NCBI GenBank assembly: GCA_019828595.1
Contig: JAHQRK010000036.1
Span: forward strand, 1 to 64,000
Reading direction: 5' to 3'
DNA length: 64,000 bases
Source: Aphanomyces cochlioides
Lineage: Eukaryota; Oomycota; Saprolegniomycetes; Saprolegniales; Verrucalvaceae
The notes beneath the pieces were generated by a model, which saw only the letters and a list, made by a program, of their open reading frames with translations, ran no database searches and was not told the DNA's origin. Each line of letters starts with the position of its first letter. Position 1 is the stretch's first letter. Both the position numbers and the translations under genes were made by a program. Below, one piece after another: positions 21,943 through 31,996 of the stretch.

Positions 21943-21956
21943 CCGGTCATAGCTCA
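21943..21956 (+). repeat. Left target-site duplication (tRNA-Tyr bases 1-14) of B1
   Basis: CCGGTCATAGCTCA, the same cut point as family A; the partner copy opens tRNA6 at 29282. Confidence 0.92.
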
Positions 21957-21972
21957 CTGCAATGGGGAGGTA

Positions 21973-22022
21973 TATTAATAGACTTTCAATATCTACTAAT
22001 ACTAATATTGCCTACTAACGGC
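21973..22022 (-). other. Family B 3'-tail RNA hairpins (B1)
   Basis: On the element strand there is a GCC-GTTAGTA-GGC hairpin, then a 10-bp stem TATTAGTAGA/TCTATTAATA (one G-U pair) with a 9-nt loop, then terminal CTCCCCATTGCAG. The architecture is that of family A with different stem sequence. Confidence 0.7.
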
Positions 22023-22113
22023 TCATCCCACTTCCAAATGCTTCAGCAGATTTTCTACTTTGGGCTTTGGAGTACAGCGATTTTTGACTTGTTGAATAAA
22101 TACTTGGGGCTTG

Positions 22114-25100
22114 TTAATTTGGGGCTGAAGGTTGGAGCGCGAGCAAAGTCGGGTACTTGGCTACCAGTGGGCGATAGACAGGTTGTCTATGCAAAGTATT
22201 GATTGCTGATATTGCTTCCACTCGTTGAGGGCTGTCAACTTCTTGGAGGCGAAGCCATCTGCGGATCGATGCATGCCATCGGATGAAGCTGACTTCTTGC
22301 CAAATTTCTGGCGGAGGCGGCTTCTTCGATTCGAACTTGGCGGCGTTGTGCGTTGTCCAAATATAGTGAAGGTTGGAAGCACACAGAAGAGCCCAGAGCA
22401 CAAACAGTATGTCTTGAAGCTGGCTACCGCGTTCGTTGACTTGAAAGCGGTCGATGTTGGTGATGGCAGTCCAATCGAAATTGACACCGAAGCATCGCCA
22501 AGCGGTCGCGTGAAAACGCCAAAGGGGATACACGCGAGAGCAGGTGTGGAAGGCGTGGTGTTGGTTCTCCGGTGCGTCGCAATTGGTATAGACACAGCAA
22601 ATTACGTCTGGCTGCTGAGGTTGCAAGTAGAACAAGCGCGAGTTGACAGGCAGCATGTTGAACAACAGTCGAAACCAAACGTCGCCATGGAGGGGAGGCG
22701 GCCAACGGCATGTTTTGCGGATGAGTCGCACGTAGGTCGCAATATCTTGTTGCTCGACGCGGGACGATGTCGCCACTGGGTGCGGTTTTCCATCCGAAGG
22801 GGCGTGATGCGCCAAACGTGATACGAGTCGCTTGGGCCAACGCTCGAAGGATAGCAATTGATCTTTGAAAAGTGCCTTGAAAGGGTGACTTGTTGTATCG
22901 ATATCGGTCAAAGCAGTTCCAGTTCGAACGCCAGACGTGCGGAGGACTTGGTCGAATATCTTGGTGAGGTGGCTATAAACTTGACCAGCACGTTCGGGTG
23001 CTGCAAATCCCATCGCGCCGTTCGCTTGTAACGTCACTTGTGCCGCACGGTTGTTGGATGACAGTCGATCAATAAACGCAGCTCTTGTAGGCCATGTCCC
23101 TTGCCGTGTCAAGAAGTCTTTGAGGCAGTGGAAACCGTTTTGAGACGCATGTCTACACCATCGACGACACAGAGCAGTCTTCACGACATTTGATGTAGCA
23201 CCCGCAGGACCAACTTGCAGAGCGGGGTAGGATGTCAGCCACACGGGGAGGTTCAAAAGTTCTTCGAGGCTTGGTGGCGAAGCGGTTCGCTTGGCCATAG
23301 GTGTGGCGGCCCATTGATGCCAAATGTCGTGCCAAAGAGGATGCAGCTCCCACAAAAACAACCACTTGGAGCTGTGGTTGGGGAAGTACGTGAGAAAGTC
23401 GAACGGGTGGGTGTCGCGATACAGCTTGTTCATGACACGGGAAAATTGTCTCTTGACAAGCAACTTCCATGGGGCAAATGTGTTGGGTGAATTGGGCTGC
23501 ATCAAGAGTTGGAGCCGCAGCAGTCGCTGAGTCCGAAGCTTCGAAGCCACATGCGGAATACCGAGGCCGAGTTTTTGATCGAACTGCCACTTGCGGCAAA
23601 TAGTTGAGCGATGATGGTCGGTGATTTGCGTCTTCCGACCAAGGATGTACTTGTTGACCATTCTTTGCCAAACGGCAACCATCGTTGGAGGCACATACAC
23701 TGCAGCCGTGACATGCCATAACAACGACAACAACATGGTCGATACGATGAGTTTGCGGCCTTGGATGGTTCGCGCACGACTTCCCCACGTTTGAAACGCA
23801 GCCAGAAACTTGTCGTTCAGTTGCTGGACTTGAAAATCGCGCGGCAGTCGGTGGCCAAAGAGAATACCAAGGTATTTCACTGGCTTCTCGCTCGGCAAGA
23901 CGTTCAAGAGGCCACCATCGTCGATGTCTTCGATATCGAGATTGTTGTTGAGCGCCAAAGTCATGCACTTGGCAACGTTGAGACGAGCTCCAGACACAGA
24001 GCAAAAGTCTTCGACAATTGCCATTTGCTCGACCGCCGCTTGGAGGGATGACGAGAGTAGAGTCGTGTCGTCGGCAAAGTAGATGCTCGTCAGTGAGTCT
24101 CCATTTGGAAGGGGAATACCAAAATCAGGAGATCCGCGTAGCATTTCGCCGAGTGGCTCGAGGTAAAGTACGAAGAGCATGCACGATAGGGGGCAACCTT
24201 GCTTGACTCCGCGGGTAGGCCGTATGGTAGGGCCAAGACCGTCGTTGAAAATGATCTGGACCAGAGGCGTATTGTAAAGCAACTGAACCCAAGACACAAA
24301 TGTGGGACCGATGTTCATCTCCTTGAGTACGTCGAAGAGAAAGCCTTGGTCAACCATATCGTATGCCTTGGAAAAGTCGAGAAACGTCGCGTAGTAGTCG
24401 TGGTCTTCATTGGTACAGAAAGTCTGCAATGCTTGTACCAGCATCACGTGGTCGTGCAAGCGACGGCCAGGGACAAAACCAGCTTGGCTTGGGTGAGCGA
24501 GGTATGGGGCAACTTGTGCAAGACGGTAGGCCAGCGCCCGCGATAGAATCTTGACTTCAACCGACATGAGAGTAATCGGCCGATAGTTGCCAGGGTCGCC
24601 TCTGTCTCCAGCCTTGAACAAGAGCGCCACTGCACTTCGGCGTTGTTGGAGCAGGAGGTGACCGTGATGGGTGAGTTGGTAGTTGAACACCTTGAGCAGG
24701 ATTTGGGCGAATACGTCCGGGGAGACTTGAAAGAAAGCTGCAGGCCAGCCGTCTGAACCAGGAGACTTGTTCGGGTTCATAGACTTGAGCGCGCCGCACA
24801 GGTCTTCCGCCGTGAGAGGACTTTCCAGAGCGTCGCGCTGTTCTTGAGTGAGACGTCGAGTAATGGCTCGAATGATAGCTCGGCGACGGGCCCGATTCAA
24901 CGGTGGTTGGTCTCTTGGAGTGACCATGATGTTTTTCCAATGAGACGTAAAACCAGCCTTGACTTCAGACGGGTCAGTCGACGTTACACCGTTGATTGTC
25001 ACGGACGAGAGCGGCACTTTGATCCCCTTGGGTCGACGAAAAAAGTGACTGGTACCTCGCTCGTTGACGTTGGCGTGAAAGTCGAATTGCTGATCCAGGT

Positions 25101-26268
25101 TGAACTGTCGGTACTCGCTGCGGGCAGTGTCAAGGGCTTGACGGGCGGTATTAACAATGGATGTCTCAACGAGTCCCATGTCGAATGCTCGGCGGGAAGT
25201 AAGCCACTTCATCTTGAGGCTGTTGAGTGTGTACTTCATCGAGTCAATGTACTGGCGATGACTGACTTGGAGACGCTTCTTCATTCTCTTCAACCAGCCG
25301 TACCACTTTGCGCCAAAGTTTTGAGTGTCGTCTGCGCGCATCTCGTCCAAAAGTTGATTGGCTTCGGCCTTGATCGCTGCGACTACTTGAGGGTTCTTTA
25401 AGAGCTCACGGGGGAGGCGCCAGTAACTTCGGTCGGGAGCTCGCTGCTCGCAGGAGAGGACCACTTTGTGTTCCATGTGGTCGCCTGCAAAGCTGCTTGG
25501 GGAATAGCTTGAACGTGCGTACGTTTGAGCGACGATATCTTGGTCCACAAACAGGTAGTCGAGGCGGTTGCTTCGACCAGGGCCGCTGTAAACGCGCTCG
25601 TTGGGGTGGTGCATCCTCCACGCATCGATAACACCAAGTGCTGAAAGCCAGGCAATGCATTCCGCCTTACCAGCGTTGTGGTCTTGGCGAGGTCGAGTCG
25701 CGTCCAGATGCTCTTCCAGGGGTAAGTTGAAATCGCCTCCGACAAAGTGAATGCTGTCGTCTTCAAAGTCGCGAGGCAGATCGTCGAAAAACGGTGCTCG
25801 AGAGTGAGCGATAACCGGGGCATAGACGTTGTGAAAGTACACAGGAACGCCGTCCCACTGAGTTCGAACAACCATGTATCTTCCAGGTCGGTCATGGGTG
25901 GTCAAGTGTTGCAGGTCGAGGAATCCAGGCATGGATCCATGGAAATACGATGCCACACCGCAGCGCCGATTGTTGAGTGAGTCGACGCGATCAGTGCGGA
26001 GATCGTTGGTGAAGAGCTTGTATTTGCCAACGCCTACTTCGTTGTTGAGGTGGAGTTGGAAGGTTTCGAGATGTTTGATGTTATTGATTTTGGTTTCTTG
26101 AAAGAAAACGGCTTGGGTCGGAATTTGGAGTCGCCGCGCCACAAGATGTCCGTTGTCTTTCAGCCCATTGAGGTTGGCAGTGGTCAGTTCGAGTATGGGG
26201 AACTTGGTGAAGAGACCGGCCGCGACCACCTTAGCCACGGAACGCGACAGACGTTGCGTTCGCAACAT
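22114..26268 (-). CDS. Family B ORF2: APE-type endonuclease and reverse transcriptase (1384 aa)
   Basis: This enzyme would nick the tRNA gene and copy element RNA onto the break (target-primed reverse transcription). Endonuclease motifs: NLNG near 32-35, QE at 57-58, GGDFN at 177-181, SNRLDY at 233-238, GDH at 262-264. Reverse transcriptase: NKSPGSDGW near 500-508, FKAGDRGDPGNYRPI near 551-565, FLDFSKAYD (catalytic Asp near 631), GVKQGCPLSC near 687-696, FADD at 731-734 and KYLGILFG near 800. A C-terminal C-x4-C-x7-H-x4-C motif (CVYTNC...HAFHTC) matches the zinc-binding region common in L1-type ORF2 proteins. No RNase H is seen. The ATG at 26268 overlaps the end of ORF1 by 38 nt in a shifted frame, which suggests termination-reinitiation. 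All key residues are present, so the protein could be active. Confidence 0.92.
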   Translation of the reverse strand: MLRTQRLSRSVAKVVAAGLFTKFPILELTTANLNGLKDNGHLVARRLQIPTQAVFFQETKINNIKHLETFQLHLNNEVGVGKYKLFTNDLRTDRVDSLNNRRCGVASYFHGSMPGFLDLQHLTTHDRPGRYMVVRTQWDGVPVYFHNVYAPVIAHSRAPFFDDLPRDFEDDSIHFVGGDFNLPLEEHLDATRPRQDHNAGKAECIAWLSALGVIDAWRMHHPNERVYSGPGRSNRLDYLFVDQDIVAQTYARSSYSPSSFAGDHMEHKVVLSCEQRAPDRSYWRLPRELLKNPQVVAAIKAEANQLLDEMRADDTQNFGAKWYGWLKRMKKRLQVSHRQYIDSMKYTLNSLKMKWLTSRRAFDMGLVETSIVNTARQALDTARSEYRQFNLDQQFDFHANVNERGTSHFFRRPKGIKVPLSSVTINGVTSTDPSEVKAGFTSHWKNIMVTPRDQPPLNRARRRAIIRAITRRLTQEQRDALESPLTAEDLCGALKSMNPNKSPGSDGWPAAFFQVSPDVFAQILLKVFNYQLTHHGHLLLQQRRSAVALLFKAGDRGDPGNYRPITLMSVEVKILSRALAYRLAQVAPYLAHPSQAGFVPGRRLHDHVMLVQALQTFCTNEDHDYYATFLDFSKAYDMVDQGFLFDVLKEMNIGPTFVSWVQLLYNTPLVQIIFNDGLGPTIRPTRGVKQGCPLSCMLFVLYLEPLGEMLRGSPDFGIPLPNGDSLTSIYFADDTTLLSSSLQAAVEQMAIVEDFCSVSGARLNVAKCMTLALNNNLDIEDIDDGGLLNVLPSEKPVKYLGILFGHRLPRDFQVQQLNDKFLAAFQTWGSRARTIQGRKLIVSTMLLSLLWHVTAAVYVPPTMVAVWQRMVNKYILGRKTQITDHHRSTICRKWQFDQKLGLGIPHVASKLRTQRLLRLQLLMQPNSPNTFAPWKLLVKRQFSRVMNKLYRDTHPFDFLTYFPNHSSKWLFLWELHPLWHDIWHQWAATPMAKRTASPPSLEELLNLPVWLTSYPALQVGPAGATSNVVKTALCRRWCRHASQNGFHCLKDFLTRQGTWPTRAAFIDRLSSNNRAAQVTLQANGAMGFAAPERAGQVYSHLTKIFDQVLRTSGVRTGTALTDIDTTSHPFKALFKDQLLSFERWPKRLVSRLAHHAPSDGKPHPVATSSRVEQQDIATYVRLIRKTCRWPPPLHGDVWFRLLFNMLPVNSRLFYLQPQQPDVICCVYTNCDAPENQHHAFHTCSRVYPLWRFHATAWRCFGVNFDWTAITNIDRFQVNERGSQLQDILFVLWALLCASNLHYIWTTHNAAKFESKKPPPPEIWQEVSFIRWHASIRRWLRLQEVDSPQRVEAISAINTLHRQPVYRPLVAKYPTLLALQPSAPN

Positions 26269-29229
26269 CTCCCAGCATGAGTGTCTGAGTGTCGGGTTGG
26301 AACATCACTTGGTTGTCGAAGGTGGGGTCCAGGGAGCCAGCCTCATGGAATTCCAGGATCGTGGTCAAGACGTATCGCGACTTCTCGTCTTCGCCGGCAT
26401 ACAACGTTTCCATGATATTCCAAATCAAGAGGCCGAAGCTCGTGTCAAGCAATATGGCAGATAGCGATACGCCCGACAAACAGCGGGAGCCCAAATGAGA
26501 AGCCAGTGCAGTGACCGGGTACTTGGTAGAGGCCACGATCGCAGCATCACTGTTGTAGTACGTTGGAGCATGAATGGCCAAGAGAACTTCTGCCACAGCC
26601 AACACTTCTTCCAGGTCGCCGCGGTGGAGGGAAATCTCGTCGCCGTCAATGGTAGTATCGATGAAGTCGATGTTCTTGAATAGCTCGATGTTGCTGAAGA
26701 TGGCTTGAACGTGCTCGCGGGTCATACGCACACCCCACGTCAATGAGTACAGCTGGGAGAACGGTTTGTCTCCACCCCAAGTCGCTCGAAGCCACCGATG
26801 GAGGAGGCGTTGTCTCACAAAGTACTCAAAGCATGCACGGTCTTCATCAAAAAGTCGGTGCAGTTGCAAGCCAAATTCAATCGGGGAACGCTCGAGATGG
26901 CTACACAGCATATCGACGCGGCCGTCGTTGATGAGTTGGGCAAGGTTGAACGAGCTGTTGGTCACTGCATCTTCGACTTGGGTTGAGAGATGCAATGGAA
27001 CTTTGGCTGTCTTGGTGTCGAGGTCTTGTAGTTCGGCGAGAATTTCGTCAAGAGACATTTCTATGCGCTTGGGAACGCCATCTTGGATCTTGGTGCCGCC
27101 GACAAATTGACCGGACGTAGGGAGGTGGGGAGGGTCATCCGAGACGTCCAGCTTGGGTACAATCGTTGAGATCTTGTAATCGCCAAACTGAGCAACGTGT
27201 TCCTCGGGGTTGACACACACACGTTCGTCGAGGGCTTCAAACATGTTGGGCGAAATCCAAGAGCGGCCATGCTCGGGGGAATCCACTTGCTGTTGCGTCT
27301 TCTTGCGCTTGCCTCTCGACGCCTTGACGCCAGTCCACTGCGGAGGGTTGGCTTGCGCAGTTTTCCGACGTTTTGGCGCCTTGGGAGTCGAAGAAGGCGG
27401 GTTGGTTGGGCTGGGAGCTGGCTTGTTCAATCCATATTGGCGGGACGTTGCATCAAGGTCCAAACGAACCAAGTTCTTGTCACGAAAATACCACCCTTGA
27501 CCGTACACGCGGAGACAACGGCCCTTGAAAAGAATTTCTTCGACGAGACGGCCGTCGCGCTGTATGGTCGTTGGTACGGAGGTTCCTTCAAAGTAAAGGC
27601 GGTACCGAGAGCTCGCCATACCGCTTGAAGAGGAAACGTTGGGGTAGGAGCCCCACAGGAAGCGTGGCTCCAACTTGGTCATGACGTCGAAGATCAGGCG
27701 CTCTTCGTCTTGATCTTGAAGGCCTTGAGGGATGTCCATGAAAAATCCGCCGAGGACGTGCGGAACGTTCATCGTGAAGTGTTGGGACGAGCCATCTCGA
27801 GCGACTTGAATCTTAAACGCGATGCCTCGCAGCTTCGTCATCGCTTCGTGAGAGGCAACACCCCACTTGAGCATGCGGTTCGGGATGTCCTTCTCGCATC
27901 TCACAATGTCAGCAATCGCAGTGTCGAGGCCGAGGGCTTGGTTGTCGAAAAGGATCGATGCCATGGCAGCTGAAACATCGATGGTCTTCGTGTGTGCACC
28001 CGTGGGCATCTGCAACCAGCCGACGATGCCGCGCGCCGAGTGCTTCTGGATCGGGAGGGTGTCTTCAAACGTGAGGGTTCCAGCAGCACGCTTGCGAAGG
28101 AGGGGTTCGAGTTCCTCCATCGTGGGCTGGTAAGGAGCAACGTCCTTGGTCTTGATGGCCTTGGGAGACTGAGACCGCTGTTGCGCTTGGAAGGCCCATA
28201 CGTCGTTGGGGGCCTGGCGGTTGTTGGGTTGGCCACGGCCAGGTGTCTGGGCTCCGCCAGATTGAGAAATGTTTTCCAAATGCGATCCGGGTGAAGCCTG
28301 AGACGATGGCTGGCGGACTGAGTGAGAGTCCGAGTCGTGCGTCAGACCAACACTCAAGCGTGCGTCAGAGGCTTGGTCTTGTCCGGACCCTGTCCCATGG
28401 TGGACAGAGTCACACGTTTGACCTTCACTCGCGTTGGACTTCGAGAAGCTTCCATGGGTGACTTGGTCTTGAGTATTCCCATGACCAACACTGGCCACAG
28501 GGTTGTTCGCGATTGTTCCAGATCTTGCCCGATGATTCTTCGAGAAGAGACCATCACTCATGGAGCGACTAGTCTCGATGGGATCTTGACCTGTCGCCAG
28601 AGTGGACTTGTCGCTCGGGGGATTCTTCGAGAAGGGACCTTCACTCAGGGATGGACTGTTCTCGAATCTTCCTTGACATGTCGTCATGTTGACGTCGGTG
28701 CTTGAGCGAGTCTTCGAGAAGCCACTATCACTCGTCGAGAGAACATTCTCGAAAGGAACAGAACCCAACGGAGTCTTGCCAGGCAAGCCACCATCACTCA
28801 CGATGGACGTGGTTGATGGAGATTCTTCGGGCAAGGTCGTTGACGTCATGAGCACATCTTCCGAGGTTGGAACGCCGTCTTGCCAGGCTTCGTCGCAAGT
28901 GTCAGAGGTCGTTGGATCATTCGCGGGATCGCAAGCCTTCGTCGAGCGAGTCACAGGCAAGGGTTCAAAACGGCGCGGTTTCGAAGGGGTTGCACGTTGA
29001 CGTGGAAACGGAACGCGCGTTGGAGTAGGGAGCGGATTCGTAGACGCGTCATGATGCGAAGCGTTGGAAGCATCGTCGACGTCCTCTTCCAACGACGACG
29101 CCATGTCGGTATCGCTTGGGGATGGGTCAGCAACGACGATGACGTCCATATCGCTGGGGCTGGACGCCGAGGGAGAGAACGCGGAGGAGCAAGATGGGGC
29201 ACGAGGGTTGTCGAGCGGGTAGCAACCAT
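26231..29229 (-). pseudogene. Family B ORF1, copy B1 (N-terminal frameshift)
   Basis: The family start is the ATG at 29229 (MVATRSTNPRAP, A at -3, G at +4), but one G is missing near 29210 (GGTTGTCG where B3 has GGTTGGTCG). The long open frame of 972 aa therefore begins only at the internal Met at 29149 (MDVIVVADPS). The intact family product would be about 999 aa. The N-terminal third is Ser/Thr/Pro-rich with imperfect repeats around G-x-FSK. The rest aligns with family A ORF1 (LTFEDTLPIQKHS, RYRLYFEGT, RCLRVYGQGW, basic KRRK/KRKK stretches, SWISPNMFEALDE). An internal start could still yield most of the protein. A single-base sequencing error is possible. Confidence 0.8.
28435..28810 (-). 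repeat. Imperfect coding repeats in family B ORF1 (G-x-FSK units, B1)
   Basis: Related units read SDSGFSK, SEGPFSK, SDGLFSK and HGSFSK, with a weaker relative SDGGLPGK. The DNA core CGAGAAG recurs at 28442, 28541, 28628 and 28715 (steps of 99, 87 and 87 bp, whole codons). Family A ORF1 has no such block. Confidence 0.7.
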
Positions 29230-29281
29230 ATTGTCAGATAGCGTAGAGTGGTACTGCGGGGTAGCTGGCAAATTGGAAACT

Positions 29282-29389
29282 CCGGTCATAGCTCAGTTGG
29301 TAGAGCGTTTGACTGTAGTGGAAAGTTGTATTGGATTCAGTATGGCTTCAGAAATCAAATGGCCACCGGTTCGATTCCGGTTGACCGGA
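29282..29389 (+). tRNA. tRNA-Tyr (GTA), intron-containing (tRNA6)
   Basis: Complete gene regenerated on the right side of B1; intron 29319-29353. Its 5' flank is the B1 terminus, identical over 35 bp to that of family A. Confidence 0.95.
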
Positions 29390-30476
29390 CTCTCTTTTTC
29401 ACACTTTCATCTCCTTTCCTTCTCTTACCCTCTTTTTTCCACCTCTCTCTTCATCTTCACGACCTTTACACGTCCCAACATTTAGATTCATCACATTTAC
29501 CTACACATACAACAACTACACACGATACAGTCTATTCCAATGCCACACAAACAAATCTACGCGTTTTCACCAGCATTCACGCGGCATGAGCCATCATTGC
29601 TCTGTCTTGTTTATTTCATGTGCAGGACACATTGGATGCACCCCAAAAGACATTACAATCAAGAGGAATCACATTCCCTTACATACGTTGTCGTGCCAGT
29701 ATTTTTGTCGCTCGTCAATCTCTGACAAAAACTCCTCCACGTAGTAGCATAGAAGTGCCATTTTGAAGGTCCAGTGAGCATACATGCCCCACAGCTCCTA
29801 CGTTTGCCTTTCGGATGTCTGTGACGGCTCAGTTCAAAGTAGTTCGGGGTTGACGTTTTAAGTGATGCCTCGCTAATTCATTGATCGAAATGAACAACAC
29901 GTTATTTAAACATGGTTGCTTCTTGGAGGATAAAACAGTTTATGTTGGTTGTCCAAAATGAACAGCCTCATACTTTCCAACCTCTGAATTGAGGTATAAT
30001 CCCTTTGCAAAAACAAATCGCAACGACGTTTGGCTTCAACACAGAGAGAGGAGGAAAAAGAGTCTACCAATCGCACACGCATACATTCCGTTCTTGTTGT
30101 GTCGTTGTTTTAGTCACTCATATTTTGGCAAGTCATATATACATTCTTTTTGGGGGGACACAGCACGAGGATTCATCGTGCTAACTTGGTGCGTGCTGTG
30201 TGGCCACGGTGCGACGTTGGTACGGAGACTTCTCTACAACACTGCATGAGGCAGAGCGAAGAGCTTGGTAAAGGGTAAGAGTGTTTGTAAATAAGAAGGT
30301 GGATGGAATGCGATGTTGTAGATGAAATGGCAGAGACGAGTCTCTGAAAATGGGCTGGAAGATAGTGAGGACTATAAGAATACAGGGTGTAGGATGTGGT
30401 TGATGATGCCAGTTGGTAGTGTATGTAGATGACTAAAATAGTGTGTAAAAGGTCGGTGGCTGGAGGACGTATGTGT
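29390..30476. repeat. tRNA array spacer, type beta
   Basis: This spacer between B1/tRNA6 and A3 has no TC insertion and has A in GTGTGTAAAAGG, as before A2 and A4. No gene is recognised. Confidence 0.85.
29395..29399 (+). terminator. Pol III T-run terminator of tRNA6
   Basis: TTTTT lies 5 nt after the tRNA. Confidence 0.7.
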
Positions 30477-30490
30477 CCGGTCATAGCTCA
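30477..30490 (+). repeat. Left target-site duplication (tRNA-Tyr bases 1-14) of A3
   Basis: CCGGTCATAGCTCA; the partner is at 38621. Confidence 0.92.
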
Positions 30491-30508
30491 ATGTCAATGG
30501 GGAGTCTA

Positions 30509-30550
30509 TTTGTAGTTAATGTAAACTACAAACTAATATTGCCCGAAGGC
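30509..30550 (-). other. Family A 3'-tail RNA hairpins (A3)
   Basis: The UUCG tetraloop hairpin is at 30541-30550. The 9-bp stem is 30509-30517 paired with 30524-30532, loop 30518-30523. Confidence 0.7.
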
Positions 30551-30568
30551 TCATCCCATTTCCAACTG

Positions 30569-31783
30569 CTAGGCTGAATTGGTAATCAATTTGGCTTTTC
30601 GTTTTCTTGATTCGCTTCGACGTTGGGACTTCGATTTCTTCGGTGTTTGTAAGCTAACACGGCGAATATGTCGGATAAAACTGACTCTTGGCATCTGACC
30701 CAGGGGGTATACATTTTCATTGTCTTGGATCATACATAGACTTCGGTCTATGCAGCGCTTGTATCGCTTGGCGAGGACCCAGCAATGGGATGTTGAATCA
30801 GTGACAGAAACAACCAAGAATTCTCCGTCAGGCTCATCCAATATCGCTCTACAGATATCACGAATTGGATCACCCACCGATTGCTTGAGCAGTTGACGGG
30901 AGAATATGGCGTCGTTGTAGTGGAATCCATGTGTGTATGCCAGCTTGAGAAAATCATGCATCTTGGAAGGGGGAATGCCCGCGTCTTGAGGAACTCCATG
31001 GGCCTCTTTGAAACCCGAAATGACTTCTTCGCTGAGCTCAAAATTGGAGACATTCAAATTGGTAGCAACGATTCGGATTGCAGCCGCAAGACAAGATTTG
31101 TCACTGTTGTTGCCAATTTCTAGCCACAGAGGATCCATCGCTCGAAATTCAGCAAGCGTTGGGGCGAGACCAGTGTTCGTGAGGAAGTGGGCTCCAGCTT
31201 GTCGCCATCGTTGGTACATCGCCACGGCTTCTTGACACCCGCTGAGGTCTTTTTCGTCGAACCAGTCTTTGTTGAGTCCATCCGGGCGTTGAAACTTCCA
31301 GTTGACTTGGTATTGAATAGTTGAAATTCGATTTCGCATTGATGCCACTTCGCGGTGGTCATCGATAAACAACACTTCATCGATGTCATCATCGTCGGTT
31401 GGAATTCGCAGAGTGCGTGGGCGGTTGGTTGGGGCATCAGCCGTTGTCGCATTCGTTTGTGGCCTGGCTGGAACAGAAACATCGTCCAATAGATCCATGA
31501 GGGATGGTAGCGGAGATCCATTGTCATTGCCCAAGGGGTCAAATTCGCGGGTGCTCGAGTTCAAAATGGACATATCAGGAGTAAATTGGTGTTCTTCAGT
31601 TGTAACTGGACTTGAAGGACGAGTGTCGGATGATTGCGTCATAGGTACAGAAATCTCAACTCCATCCACTCCCTCAAGAGTAATCCCTGGAGACATCGAG
31701 CTCCCCACACCTCGTGTAGTTATGGGTCTCGACGTCTGCGCGGGGAGTACGCTATCGGCAGTGAAAATCGTTGAAGCTTCCAT
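30569..31783 (-). CDS. Family A ORF3: chromodomain-like plus cysteine-peptidase-like protein (404 aa)
   Basis: This is an extra ORF after ORF2, found only in family A. From the first in-frame ATG (31783), residues about 152-192 (IQYQVNWKF, DWFDEKDLSGCQEAVAMYQRW) resemble a chromodomain: Y-x-V-x-W, an acidic-aromatic strand and a C-terminal helix. Residues about 226-356 carry SDKSCLAAAI (Cys231, with D-x-x-C spacing as in OTU peptidases), SHCWVLA (His333) and MIQDNEN (Asp354), in the Cys-His-Asp order of papain-fold peptidases. The C-terminus is basic (KSKSQRRSESRKRKAK). Both domain calls are by eye. The open frame extends upstream to 31945 without an ATG and is in phase with ORF2, separated from its TAA (31997-31999) by 18 codons that include a TGA. 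It may have been a C-terminal part of ORF2. Function unknown. Confidence 0.65.
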   Translation of the reverse strand: MEASTIFTADSVLPAQTSRPITTRGVGSSMSPGITLEGVDGVEISVPMTQSSDTRPSSPVTTEEHQFTPDMSILNSSTREFDPLGNDNGSPLPSLMDLLDDVSVPARPQTNATTADAPTNRPRTLRIPTDDDDIDEVLFIDDHREVASMRNRISTIQYQVNWKFQRPDGLNKDWFDEKDLSGCQEAVAMYQRWRQAGAHFLTNTGLAPTLAEFRAMDPLWLEIGNNSDKSCLAAAIRIVATNLNVSNFELSEEVISGFKEAHGVPQDAGIPPSKMHDFLKLAYTHGFHYNDAIFSRQLLKQSVGDPIRDICRAILDEPDGEFLVVSVTDSTSHCWVLAKRYKRCIDRSLCMIQDNENVYPLGQMPRVSFIRHIRRVSLQTPKKSKSQRRSESRKRKAKLITNSA

Positions 31784-31996
31784 TGTTGTTGTCTTGGGTA
31801 AAATCAAAAGTGAGTCTTGGAGAATTGTTTTGAGATTCTCACTGAACTTATTCTCAGTTGCGACACTTGAGTCAGGCACGATTTGATTGGGCAGTGAAAT
31901 GTTTTGCGCGGATCGTGAGTGATGGTCGCCAGGATTCCCAATCAAAAATTCAGCTGGGATACCAAGTCAAGAATACAGCTGGGGCTTGTAATCAAA

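Larger units (their letters stand above)
21957..29281 (-). mobile_element. Family B non-LTR retrotransposon, copy B1 (full length, 7325 bp)
   Basis: This is a second L1/Tx1-type family at the same target base as A. Order on the element strand: 5' UTR of about 52 nt, ORF1 (about 999 codons), ORF2 (1384 aa), 157-nt 3' UTR, no poly(A). It lacks ORF3. Protein similarity to family A is clear along ORF1 and ORF2. At DNA level the strongest matches are the last 35 bp of the 5' end and short blocks in the 3' tail. ORF2 is intact here; ORF1 has one frameshift near its N-terminus. Confidence 0.93.
12606..30476. repeat. Higher-order repeat unit 1 (A2-tRNA-alpha-B1-tRNA-beta)
   Basis: 17,871-bp block from the tRNA stub before A2 to the end of the beta spacer. 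The order A, tRNA, alpha spacer, B, tRNA, beta spacer is repeated in unit 2 with matching spacer markers. Confidence 0.8.
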
